This document shows, piece after piece, positions 57,086-64,000 of a stretch of DNA of 64,000 bases; positions within the stretch are counted from its first letter, which is position 1, and every line of letters begins with the position of its first letter. The stretch is taken from positions 1 through 64,000 of the forward strand of contig JAQQAR010000093.1 of the NCBI GenBank assembly GCA_028532765.1, read 5' to 3'. A model generated the notes under the pieces. That model was not told the origin of the DNA and made no database searches. It saw only the letters and a program-made list of their open reading frames with translations. Position numbers and translations under genes: made by a program. Source of the DNA: Sphaerochaetaceae bacterium. GTDB taxonomy: Bacteria > Spirochaetota > Spirochaetia > Sphaerochaetales > Sphaerochaetaceae.

Positions 57086-57907
57086 ATGAAATTATCTGTA
57101 GCTATTGCCGGTAAAGAGGCAATGCCCAATGCATTTGTAGTGTTTCGTGGGGTGAAAGAGTCGATCATCAAGGCCCATGAACTTGGCTATGATGGGGTTG
57201 AACTCGCCCTCAAGCGTCCTGATGAAGTGTCAAAGGACGAATTGAACCAGTGGTTGCGAGAAAACAGTCTGGAGGTGAGTGCAATCTCCAGTGGACAGGT
57301 CTTCGCGGCAAGGAATCTCTACTTCACCGATGAGAACCAGGAGAACCGAGCAGAACTGTACAAGAGTTTTTGTGGCTTCATTGATCTGGCCTCTGATTTT
57401 GGTGGATTGGTAAATATTGGAAGGACCCGTGGTCCTATCGATGGCCGTGACCCTGCCTTTGCTGAGGAACTCTTCCTCGATATGGCTTACAAGGTTGCTG
57501 ACCATGCAGAAAAGCGTGGCGTTGAGTTGATTCTTGAACCGGTGAACCGTTATGAGATCGACTTCATCAACAACCTCGATGAGTGTTCAGCCCTGCTCAA
57601 GAAGATTGACCGGAAGAACTTTGTCATGATGCCTGATGTATTCCATATGAACATCGAAGATGACCACATTGGGGACAGCTTCATCCGGAACAAGGAGTAT
57701 GTACGGTATGTGCATTTTGCAGATACCAATCGGCATGCACCTGGAGATGGTCACATGGATTGGGACGAGATATTCTCTTCCCTTACCTCCATCGGGTATG
57801 ATGGATGGACCACAGCGGAGATCCTTCCGTATCCCGATCCTGAGACGGCGGCAAAACGAACCGTCAGTTTCCTGAGGGGAAAATACGGGAAGTATTACTC
57901 CTCATAA
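57086..57907 (+). CDS. Hydroxypyruvate isomerase/sugar epimerase-like TIM-barrel protein 2
   Basis: A 273-residue AP-endonuclease-2-fold barrel. ELILEPVNRYEIDFINN (Glu ligand), MMPDVFHMNIED (Asp, His), HFADTNRHAPGDGHMDW and TTAEILP (Glu) are the metal and catalytic sites typical of 3-keto-sugar epimerases, hydroxypyruvate isomerases and the OtnI group. It follows the alcohol dehydrogenase and may deliver the ketose to the transketolase. GGAG precedes the ATG. Exact reaction unknown. Confidence 0.82.
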   Translation: MKLSVAIAGKEAMPNAFVVFRGVKESIIKAHELGYDGVELALKRPDEVSKDELNQWLRENSLEVSAISSGQVFAARNLYFTDENQENRAELYKSFCGFIDLASDFGGLVNIGRTRGPIDGRDPAFAEELFLDMAYKVADHAEKRGVELILEPVNRYEIDFINNLDECSALLKKIDRKNFVMMPDVFHMNIEDDHIGDSFIRNKEYVRYVHFADTNRHAPGDGHMDWDEIFSSLTSIGYDGWTTAEILPYPDPETAAKRTVSFLRGKYGKYYSS

Positions 57908-57914
57908 TGCAAGA

Positions 57915-57936
57915 AGAGCCACCGGTCGGTGGCTCT
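57915..57936. terminator. Bidirectional terminator
   Basis: AGAGCCACC, loop GGTC, GGTGGCTCT: perfect 9-bp stem between the convergent TIM-barrel 2 and metal-binding-protein genes, flanked by TCTTC on each strand. Confidence 0.8.
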
Positions 57937-57958
57937 CTTCACGTTATCGATCCTGCTG

Positions 57959-58735
57959 TTACTGGAGCAGAGCCTCAATATTGGCCTGCACCATCGACTC
58001 CAGACTCCCTCTTCCCCCGCTTTCTGGGAAATTTCTCCAGACAACGAGCTTGGTATCTGGGGATACTTCCATCAAGGGTCCTGCGATGGGGTTGTGGATA
58101 TTGTCGATGATAATCTGATATCCACCCTTCGCTACCTCGCTGATCTGTTGGGCAGTAACCGGCCCAGGCCCGAAGGTACCTGCAACCTGGAGTCCCAGAT
58201 CTTCTGCAAGATAGACTTGCATCGCATGACAGTAGACCTTTGCCTCTGTCAGTCCTCTCTCTTCAGCCTGTTTTGCACCCTCCTCGATGGTAGCGATATA
58301 GCTAGCAAGACGTTCCTTGCTCTTTTCTTCCGTTCCCGTGATATTTGCAATAGCCTCTGCCTGCTTCTGCACATTCTGGATATCATTGGTGGTGGTTATC
58401 TGAAGCATGGTTCCTTCTTCTTTCTTGATGGAATCTCCCATGCTCTGCATCATCCTCTCATAGCCTGCATAAATGAAATAGTCTGCATGGTTGATCTTCA
58501 CCACATCACTGACGGTAATCTCATACTCAGGTGGATGGGTGAGGTTTGCAGGGGCGATAAAGGCAACATCATCGAGCCCTCCAAGGTCTGCAAAAGCCGC
58601 AGTCCAGCTTGTGCTTGCAACGATGGAAGCGGGGTGGGAAGCACTGGATGCAGCTACTTCTTCCGGGACACCTTGGGCAGAGATACTCAGTACTGCCAAA
58701 AGCATGATGGTCAGGGAGAAAAGGTATTTTCTCAT
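57959..58735 (-). CDS. Metal ABC importer binding protein (ZnuA/TroA-like)
   Basis: A 258-residue exported protein: signal peptide 1-20 (cleavage after SIS/A), mature AQGVPEEVAAS, no lipobox. NLTHPPEYEITVSDVVKINHADYFIYAG is the TroA-type first metal loop (quoted in parts THPPEYEITVSD, ADYFIYAG) with the His ligand; AMQVYLAEDLGLQVAGTF is the second lobe region. It is shorter than usual ZnuA proteins and lacks a His-rich loop. Last gene of a three-gene importer; zinc or manganese is the likely cargo. Start overlaps the permease stop. Confidence 0.85.
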   Translation of the reverse strand: MRKYLFSLTIMLLAVLSISAQGVPEEVAASSASHPASIVASTSWTAAFADLGGLDDVAFIAPANLTHPPEYEITVSDVVKINHADYFIYAGYERMMQSMGDSIKKEEGTMLQITTTNDIQNVQKQAEAIANITGTEEKSKERLASYIATIEEGAKQAEERGLTEAKVYCHAMQVYLAEDLGLQVAGTFGPGPVTAQQISEVAKGGYQIIIDNIHNPIAGPLMEVSPDTKLVVWRNFPESGGRGSLESMVQANIEALLQ

Positions 58736-59547
58736 GAATGTAATCCTCTCTTATGTGTTGTAGGTATGATAAAAAGCAAAGCCGAGAGCAATGCAATTGT
58801 TCCACTCGGTGGTAAGTCTGTGGCAATGGCAGCCAGAAACCCAAAGGTAGAGACGAATAGTCCTGTAAGGCAGGAGTAGAGTAGCAGTTGTTTGAGACTC
58901 TCAGCACGCTTTCCTGCAACGAGGACGGGAAGGATGAGTAGTGCATCAATGAGCAATGCACCAAGTAGTTTCATGGCAAATGCGATCACCAAGGCAATGA
59001 CCAGTACCATGGCAGTGTAGTGTGCCTTTACCGGCATTCCCAGGGATTGGGCAATTTCCTGATCGAAGAAGATCGCGCTTACCGTCCTGAAGTTTGTAAG
59101 CAGGTAGATGGCCAAAATGAGGGCGATGCCGATCAGTATCACGATATCTGCCCAAGCGAGTGCAAACGGACTTCCCCAGAGCAGTTGCAGTGTATCCTTT
59201 GCAGGAACGTCCCACAGATGCATAACCAGAGAAGCAGCTGCCATGGTAAAGACCATCCCAGCAGCACTGGCAAGACCGAATCCATGGCGGGTATCCTTCG
59301 CTAAATGCATCATAGCCAAAACCAAGAGAATATTCAGGGCAATGCTGAGCGGAAGTATCGGAAGAGAGAGCGCAAGGGAGATGGCTCCCCCAAGGATAAC
59401 ACCGTGCATGAGCATATACCGCATGGGTACCAGGTCAAGGCGGAGAACCATGACACCACTGGCTGGAAAACAGAGCCCGGCAATAGCCATTGCAAGCAAT
59501 CCTTTCATTACCGGAGGTAGGGTGAGAGCGTAGAGAAAATCACTCAT
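58732..59547 (-). CDS. Metal ABC importer permease (ABC-3 family)
   Basis: A 271-residue membrane protein with about eight hydrophobic helices, matching ZnuB/TroC-type permeases (LDLVPMRYMLMHGVILGGAI and KLLGALLIDALLILPVLVAG quoted from the membrane core). It overlaps the ATPase gene by 8 bp and the binding-protein gene by 4 bp, so all three are coupled. Confidence 0.88.
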   Translation of the reverse strand: MSDFLYALTLPPVMKGLLAMAIAGLCFPASGVMVLRLDLVPMRYMLMHGVILGGAISLALSLPILPLSIALNILLVLAMMHLAKDTRHGFGLASAAGMVFTMAAASLVMHLWDVPAKDTLQLLWGSPFALAWADIVILIGIALILAIYLLTNFRTVSAIFFDQEIAQSLGMPVKAHYTAMVLVIALVIAFAMKLLGALLIDALLILPVLVAGKRAESLKQLLLYSCLTGLFVSTFGFLAAIATDLPPSGTIALLSALLFIIPTTHKRGLHS

Positions 59548-60571
59548 AGGTACCCCCTAAGTGGAGAGTCGGCCATCTTAAATCCTTTTCCAGTGCCTTG
59601 TCATGGGTGACAATGATAATGGTCGGCATCTCACCCACTGTAAGGCTTTGCAGTACTTCAACAAGCGTGGATCGACTTTTTGCATCCAGGAAGGAGGTGG
59701 GTTCATCAAGGAGGAGCAATCTTGCTTTCTGGCAGAGCGTCCTAGAGAGAGAGACTTTTTGCCTCTCTCCTCCGCTGAGTGTGAAGAAATTCCTCTCAGC
59801 AAGATGTTCTATCTTTGTTCTCCTTAGGGCAGTGTCGATCTCCCACTGTCTCTCTTCCCTTGTGAGGGTAGGATCGCATGCCATAGCTACCACTTCACGG
59901 GCTGAGACTGGGAACTGCTGCTCTTGTTGTTGTTGCCTGATATACCCGATCGTTCTTTTTTCCAGGTGGGTTACCTCGTCTTCCCCGATAAGAATCGTTC
60001 CCTTGGTGGGTTTGAGTTTTCCCATCAAGAGGGATAGCAGTGTAGTTTTTCCCATTCCGTTGTCTCCTAGGATGAGGAGTCTCTCCCCTTCCTCAAGATG
60101 GAAGGAGAGGTCTTTCAGGATAGGCGGACGCTCTGGGTAGGAGAAAGAGAGGTTTTCTATACGTACAGAGACCCCTCGTACCAGTTTTGCACGCTTTCTC
60201 AGAAGTCTGTACATCTGTTCCTGATCATGCATCTCCCCGAGCAACTCCTCGGTCTTGCATTGCAGTCGTTTTATGCGTTTTTCATAGGAGACGGTAATTC
60301 CATACTTTTGGTAATATTCAATGGCAAGGTCACTGATTAGATTGATATGGGCACGCTGTATGCCAAAGCGGACCATAAGCAAGGCAGCGGCTTTTCCAGC
60401 TGCCGTGTCATGTGCACTGAGACAATCCCTTGCTCCTGTATAGGTCTCAAGAAATCGTTCAAACGCAAAGAGTGGGGTGAGCCAGTGCCCGTTTTCTGAG
60501 AAAATGAGTTGATCATGATTATACACTTCCAGGGTATGGTTGTCTGAAAGTGGCTGTGTATATCGTTCCAA
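59540..60571 (-). CDS. Metal ABC importer ATPase with N-terminal DUF1893 domain
   Basis: A 343-residue fusion. Residues about 10-100 match DUF1893: LEVYNHDQLIFSENGHWLTPL and DTAAGKAAALLMVRFGIQRAH (shortened where long) and an Ile-Ser-x-x-Ala region. Residues 135-343 are an ABC domain: GDNGMGKTT (Walker A), LSGGERQK (signature), LLLLDEPTSFLD (Walker B) and THDKAL (H-loop). TTG start with AGGAG seven bases upstream, directly behind a T-run of an intrinsic terminator in the leader. DUF1893 is normally a free-standing small protein, so the fusion is notable; it may sense the metal or nucleotide state. Confidence 0.82.
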   Translation of the reverse strand: MERYTQPLSDNHTLEVYNHDQLIFSENGHWLTPLFAFERFLETYTGARDCLSAHDTAAGKAAALLMVRFGIQRAHINLISDLAIEYYQKYGITVSYEKRIKRLQCKTEELLGEMHDQEQMYRLLRKRAKLVRGVSVRIENLSFSYPERPPILKDLSFHLEEGERLLILGDNGMGKTTLLSLLMGKLKPTKGTILIGEDEVTHLEKRTIGYIRQQQQEQQFPVSAREVVAMACDPTLTREERQWEIDTALRRTKIEHLAERNFFTLSGGERQKVSLSRTLCQKARLLLLDEPTSFLDAKSRSTLVEVLQSLTVGEMPTIIIVTHDKALEKDLRWPTLHLGGTYE

Positions 60572-60577
60572 GGTATG

Positions 60578-60641
60578 CTCCTAAAAAAAAGAGGGCCATG
60601 CAAGCAAAAAAGTAGTACTCTTCTTTGCCTTCATGGCTCTC
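60578..60641 (-). promoter_or_regulatory. Leader terminator and leader ORF of the metal importer
   Basis: On the minus strand GAGAGCCATG (60641-60632) pairs with CATGGCCCTC (60600-60591) and the enclosed AGGCAAA with TTTGCTT, giving a long hairpin followed by eight Ts (60590-60583) and then AGGAG (60582-60578). No promoter can fit between the T-run and the ribosome binding site, so the operon must be read through this terminator. A 17-codon frame (60634 to 60581) starts in the left arm and its TAG stop abuts AGGAG; its translation would open the hairpin. Confidence 0.6.
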
Positions 60642-60701
60642 TTGTGTACATAGGTAATGAATCAGGAATATGCCCCTTCATGAGGCATGTTGAGACGTAT
60701 T

Positions 60702-61139
60702 TTACCTACTAGGCATGGTACTGTCAAGGAAACGCCTGACTTCCTCCAACGTGAAGTCAATCATCATGGACAGGGGGGCTTCCTGGATTCCTACAATTGT
60801 CACATTGCATTTACTGATGGGGACAAGGATCTTGTGAGCCTTGCTCTGGGCAATTGCCACCGCCATTGCTGGAGTGATCTCTCCATGGAGTGCATCTGAG
60901 GTAAGGATTCCTAGGGGGCCTACAATGAGGTCAGCATTTCTGCATGCCACAATGACAGGATTCTCACCGGTTGCAATTGCATCAGCACCGCTTTTTAGCA
61001 TGGCACTGGCTGCCAGGCTGTTGGTCCCAATTCCCAGTACTTCCACCTCTCTGAATGTTTTCTTGATAGCCGCAACAAGCGCTTTTCCCAAGCTTCCACC
61101 CTGACCGTCAATGACAACGAGCTGTACGTTCTGTTTCAT
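60702..61139 (-). CDS. DUF3842 protein
   Basis: A 145-residue cytoplasmic protein of DUF3842. VVIDGQGGSLGKALVAAIKK at the N-terminus looks like a nucleotide-binding beta-turn-helix, and VPISKCNVTIVGIQEAPLSMMID is the conserved C-terminal part with one Cys. Function unknown. It is 130 bases upstream of the metal importer on the same strand and transcription for the importer must pass through this interval, so the two may be linked; divergent from the GntR 4 gene. Confidence 0.82.
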   Translation of the reverse strand: MKQNVQLVVIDGQGGSLGKALVAAIKKTFREVEVLGIGTNSLAASAMLKSGADAIATGENPVIVACRNADLIVGPLGILTSDALHGEITPAMAVAIAQSKAHKILVPISKCNVTIVGIQEAPLSMMIDFTLEEVRRFLDSTMPSR

Positions 61140-61168
61140 ACACTCAGTATAGAAGATAGGAGTTTTCT

Positions 61169-61918
61169 ATGCCAGAGGTGGATTGTCTTGCAGATTTATC
61201 CGCTTCACGATACGATAGCCCCATGCAGTCCCTGAAAAAAGAACGTGTATCGATCATGGTTACCGATGCAATAAAAGAGATTATCAAAGAGGAGCACCTC
61301 AAACCTGGGGATAAGCTCTACAGTGAAAAAGAGCTTGTAAAAAAGCTTGAGGTAAGTCGGTCTTCAATTCGTGAAGCACTGAGGATGCTTGAAGTATCCG
61401 GAGTGGTGAAGGTATATCAGGGAAAAGGGGTGTTTGTCAGTGATCCTTCCGAGCAATCCCACCCAGTGAAGAACTGGGTAGTGGAGAATGCAGAAGCACT
61501 GAGGGAACACTTTGAGGTAAGGCTTTTAATTGAACCTCATGCAGCATCCCTTGCATGTCGATTTGCTGAACAAAAAGATTTGGAAGCACTCCAATCTTGT
61601 TATGATACGTTTGTTGAAAAGGTAAAAACCGGGGATGTTATTGAATCCATAAGCAGTGACAGTGCCTTCCATCTTGCTGTTGCAAAGGCAACCAAGAATC
61701 GGACATTGGCTGTCTTGATGAGGACGATGGATCAGACGCTTAATGAAGGTTGGTATGCCAGTCTTCATGCACCTGGGCGTCTGGAATCATCCATTGTAGA
61801 ACACGGGCGTTTGCTTCAGGCAATCCTCAATCATGATCAAGAAGAAGCATCCCAGGCAATGGAAGACCACCTGAGAAATGCCTTAAAGGACATCCAGCAC
61901 TATTTCGGAACTCTCTAA
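61169..61918 (+). CDS. GntR-family (FadR/FCD) regulator 4
   Basis: A 249-residue regulator. The HTH holds YSEKELVKKLEVSRSSIREALR and the wing VYQGKGVFVSDP; the FCD domain has E/H/R-rich ligand motifs (RLLIEPHAASLACR, SDSAFHLAVAKATKN, EHGRLLQAILNHD). TAGGAG seven bases before the first ATG supports the long form with an 18-residue N-terminal extension; a downstream ATG is possible. A perfect palindrome in front of the next gene is the likely operator, so it probably controls the MBL-hydrolase/GntP unit; divergent from DUF3842. Confidence 0.88.
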   Translation: MPEVDCLADLSASRYDSPMQSLKKERVSIMVTDAIKEIIKEEHLKPGDKLYSEKELVKKLEVSRSSIREALRMLEVSGVVKVYQGKGVFVSDPSEQSHPVKNWVVENAEALREHFEVRLLIEPHAASLACRFAEQKDLEALQSCYDTFVEKVKTGDVIESISSDSAFHLAVAKATKNRTLAVLMRTMDQTLNEGWYASLHAPGRLESSIVEHGRLLQAILNHDQEEASQAMEDHLRNALKDIQHYFGTL

Positions 61919-61927
61919 ATATTTTAT

Positions 61928-61983
61928 TTGACAAAACTGGAGATGTGGGTTTATGGTATAGTCAACATGTCAGACCTCTGACA
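61928..61983 (+). promoter_or_regulatory. Promoter and perfect GntR-type palindrome
   Basis: TTGACA (61928-61933) is followed after 18 bp by TATGGT (61952-61957). TGTCAGACCTCTGACA (61968-61983) is a perfect 16-bp palindrome (arms TGTCAGA/TCTGACA) just beyond the start site, a good operator for the adjacent GntR 4 protein. Confidence 0.65.
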
Positions 61984-62010
61984 GGTTAGACTATAGAATG
62001 AAGGTATCCT

Positions 62011-62841
62011 ATGTCCATTGAAATCACCACCCTTATTGAGAATACCCAAGGAGAACATACCGGCCTAATCACCGAGCATGGACTCTCTTTTTTAATTGAA
62101 ACGGAAATAACAAGCGTCCTCTTTGATACAGGACGCAGTAATGCTTTTCTCAAAAATGCCAAACTGTTAAGAAAACAATTGGATAGCGTAGATCATGTGG
62201 TACTCAGTCATGGTCATTATGACCATAGTGGTGGGTTCCAATCATTTGTCCAATCACGGGAAGATAGGGCCTTTACCCTCCATACAGGACAGGGGTTCTT
62301 TGCAGAAAAGTATGCACGTTTCAACGCTTCATACCAGTATCTTGGCAATGATTTTAGCCAGGACTACATCAAGGAACAGGGAATCACCCACAATACCATT
62401 ACCGGGAAAACAGAAATTGCTCCTGGGGTATGGGCGCTTACCCATTTCAAACGAAATCATGCAGAGGAGACCATTCATCCAAGATTTGTTCTCAGGGAGC
62501 AAGCAGGTTGGGTTGAAGACCGCTTTGATGATGAGGTGTTGTTGGTAGTTGAGACTAAAAAGGGTCTTGTCATGCTGGTGGGTTGTTCCCACCCAGGGAT
62601 CCTGAACATGCTGGACTCTGTGCAACAAACCTTCAACAAGCCAGTTTATGCACTGCTGGGAGGGACTCACTTGGTCGAGGCAGATAGTTCAAGGACTGCT
62701 CGAAGCATCCAGGTATTCCAGGAGAAGGGAATTGAGGTACTGGGTATCAACCATTGTTCTGGGGCAGAAGCCATCAATCTAGCTACCGAACATTCATCAA
62801 TTCATTTCCATAATGGTACAGGTTCTTGCCTTATCCTGTAA
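62011..62841 (+). CDS. MBL-fold metallo-hydrolase
   Basis: A 276-residue metallo-beta-lactamase-fold enzyme. The metal motif is H67-G-H69-Y-D71-H72 (LSHGHYDHSGG), with further ligands in VGCSHPGI and a C-terminal NHCSG. It belongs to the group annotated as 7,8-dihydropterin-6-methyl-type phosphate synthase-like proteins, whose substrates are mostly unknown. It is first in a unit with a GntP permease, so a lactone, ester or phosphate derivative of a sugar acid is a reasonable guess. Confidence 0.82.
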   Translation: MSIEITTLIENTQGEHTGLITEHGLSFLIETEITSVLFDTGRSNAFLKNAKLLRKQLDSVDHVVLSHGHYDHSGGFQSFVQSREDRAFTLHTGQGFFAEKYARFNASYQYLGNDFSQDYIKEQGITHNTITGKTEIAPGVWALTHFKRNHAEETIHPRFVLREQAGWVEDRFDDEVLLVVETKKGLVMLVGCSHPGILNMLDSVQQTFNKPVYALLGGTHLVEADSSRTARSIQVFQEKGIEVLGINHCSGAEAINLATEHSSIHFHNGTGSCLIL

Positions 62842-62878
62842 GGATAGGGAAAACGATAGAGAGAGTAGGAGGAACGAT

Positions 62879-64000
62879 ATGGCAGGATGGTATTTATTTC
62901 TGGTCATTATTGTCGCAGTTGTAGGAATGGTGCTTTTGATTTCACGGTTCAAGTGGCATCCATTCATTGTTCTGTTGCTTGCGGGATACTTTGTTGGAAT
63001 ACTGGGTGGAATGTCTGTTGATGATTTGATCAACACGCTCACCAGTGGTTTTGGCTCAATCCTTGGCAGCATCGGTATTGTCATCATTGCTGGTACCATC
63101 ATCGGTACAATTCTGGAAAAGACCGGTGCAGCACTGACGATGGCAAATTCAATTCTGGGACTGGTTGGAAAGAAGCGAGCTCCCCTGACCATGAGCCTAA
63201 CCGGCTACATTGTCAGTATCCCGGTTTTCTGTGACTCGGGCTTTGTAATCCTTTCCCCCATTAACCGCGCCCTTGCTGCAAAAAGTGGAGTTTCCCTGGC
63301 CGTCATGGCAACCTGCTTGAGTTCTGGCCTCTATGCAACCCACTGCCTTGTACCACCAACCCCGGGACCGATTATCATGGCAGGTACGTTGAATGCAGAT
63401 TTGGGCTTGGTAATTTTGGTAGGATTGCTGGTTTCCATTCCTGTTATGTTGGTTGGGTACCTCTATTCACTGAAGATTTCCAGCAAGTTCGATATCCCTG
63501 CAAACCCAGAGGTCTCTCTGGAAGAGTTGGTTGAAAAGTACGGAAAGCTACCCAATGCAATGCGTTCATTTGCTCCCATTCTGCTTCCCATCATCCTCAT
63601 TGCCCTTAAGTCTGTTGCAGATTTCCCCTCAGCACCGTTTGGAGAGAATGGGGCAAAGGCATTCTTTGACTTCATTGGCAACCCGGTAACCGCTCTCATT
63701 TTTGGTGTCGGCCTTGCAGTCACCTTGATACCCAAGAATGAAGGAAAGGGAACTGCTTTCTCCTGGATCAGTGATGGTATCCACAGTTCAGCCAGCATTC
63801 TGGCAATAACAGGTGCAGGTGGTGCTTTTGGTGCAGTTCTTAAGACCCTCCCGATTGCAGAAGTGCTCTCAGGTAGCTTGATGCAGTTGAATGCAGGTCT
63901 TCTCATTCCATTCATCATTGCAGCACTGCTCAAGAGCGCCATGGGTGCTTCCACGGTTGCCATGATTGTTACCAGTGCCATGCTCGCTCCCTTGATGGGA
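62879..64000 (+). CDS. GntP-family sugar-acid permease (cut by window end)
   Basis: The first 374 residues of a GntP-family transporter (usual length about 440); the C-terminus is beyond the window. Multiple hydrophobic helices, KWHPFIVLLLAGYFVGI near the start, the family motif PVFCDSGFVILSP, and a proline-rich LVPPTPGPIIMAGTL loop are visible. GntP proteins carry gluconate, glycerate or other sugar acids with protons. AGGAGGAACGAT precedes the ATG, 37 bases after the hydrolase gene. Control by GntR 4 is likely. Confidence 0.9.
   Translation, partial: MAGWYLFLVIIVAVVGMVLLISRFKWHPFIVLLLAGYFVGILGGMSVDDLINTLTSGFGSILGSIGIVIIAGTIIGTILEKTGAALTMANSILGLVGKKRAPLTMSLTGYIVSIPVFCDSGFVILSPINRALAAKSGVSLAVMATCLSSGLYATHCLVPPTPGPIIMAGTLNADLGLVILVGLLVSIPVMLVGYLYSLKISSKFDIPANPEVSLEELVEKYGKLPNAMRSFAPILLPIILIALKSVADFPSAPFGENGAKAFFDFIGNPVTALIFGVGLAVTLIPKNEGKGTAFSWISDGIHSSASILAITGAGGAFGAVLKTLPIAEVLSGSLMQLNAGLLIPFIIAALLKSAMGASTVAMIVTSAMLAPLMG

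Noticed and set aside
53928-57907. Sulfoquinovose (sulfo-TK) or apiose transketolase pathway
   Set aside because: Split transketolase and alcohol dehydrogenase fit, but no sulfo-sugar isomerase, sulfonate exporter or apulose kinase is present, and the locus is tied to PdxA2 and a TctABC system.
1-64000. tRNA genes, CRISPR arrays, insertion sequences or prophage genes
   Set aside because: Reading all intergenic gaps showed no tRNA-like cloverleaf with CCA end, no regularly spaced repeats, no transposase, integrase or phage gene.

Overview
The window looks like a chromosomal segment of a fermentative, plant-polysaccharide-using spirochaete, most like Sphaerochaeta. This is inferred from gene content (several carbohydrate ABC systems, split transketolase, BMP-type nucleoside importer, TRAP/TTT-type solute use, secreted proteins with short signal peptides); no rRNA or other phylogenetic marker is present, so the genus is not proven. 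I see 58 protein genes, no tRNA or rRNA, no CRISPR array and no insertion sequence. Genes are tightly packed, many with ATGA/TGATG-type overlaps.

Left part (1-21.3 kb): pectin and hexuronate catabolism. A divergent pair, eda (cut by the window edge) and kdgK, completes the 2-keto-3-deoxygluconate branch. A minus-strand operon (12217 down to 5977) encodes a BASS-type transporter, UxaB, UxaA, UxaC and an IclR-type regulator. Two near-identical TGAAAC-N3-GTTTCA-like palindromes (188-202 and 12210-12224) sit at the control regions of both units and suggest one KdgR-like regulon. Next come a giant LacI-sensor/AraC regulator with a degenerate kinase core, a PadR-DUF2812 pair, and an LplB/YtcP/solute-binding-protein importer with a GH105 unsaturated-uronyl hydrolase.

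Middle part (21.4-42.9 kb): a BMP-type nucleoside ABC importer with purine nucleoside phosphorylase and four further genes in one run; a flavodoxin-type reductase; an orphan ABC ATPase; a sucrose-phosphate-synthase-like protein fused to its phosphatase and flanked by two paralogous GntR regulators; three small secreted beta-rich proteins of unknown function; a candidate structured small RNA (about 38112-38224); a ROK regulator; HtpG; and an MscS channel.

Right part (42.9-64 kb): the most unusual block. A PrpR_N-type sigma-54 activator lies next to an array of TGAAACA half-sites and a textbook -24/-12 promoter that precedes pdxA2-tctBAC. It is followed by a racemase-fold protein, two sugar-isomerase-like TIM barrels, an aldo/keto reductase, a DUF362 protein, a GntR regulator, a two-subunit transketolase and an iron-type alcohol dehydrogenase. 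I read this as one catabolic system for a sugar acid whose substrate I cannot name. TGTATACA boxes occur at both the pdxA2 and the transketolase promoters. The block is followed by a metal ABC importer whose ATPase carries an N-terminal DUF1893 domain and whose leader contains an intrinsic terminator abutting the ribosome binding site, a DUF3842 gene, and a GntR/MBL-hydrolase/GntP-permease unit that runs off the window end.
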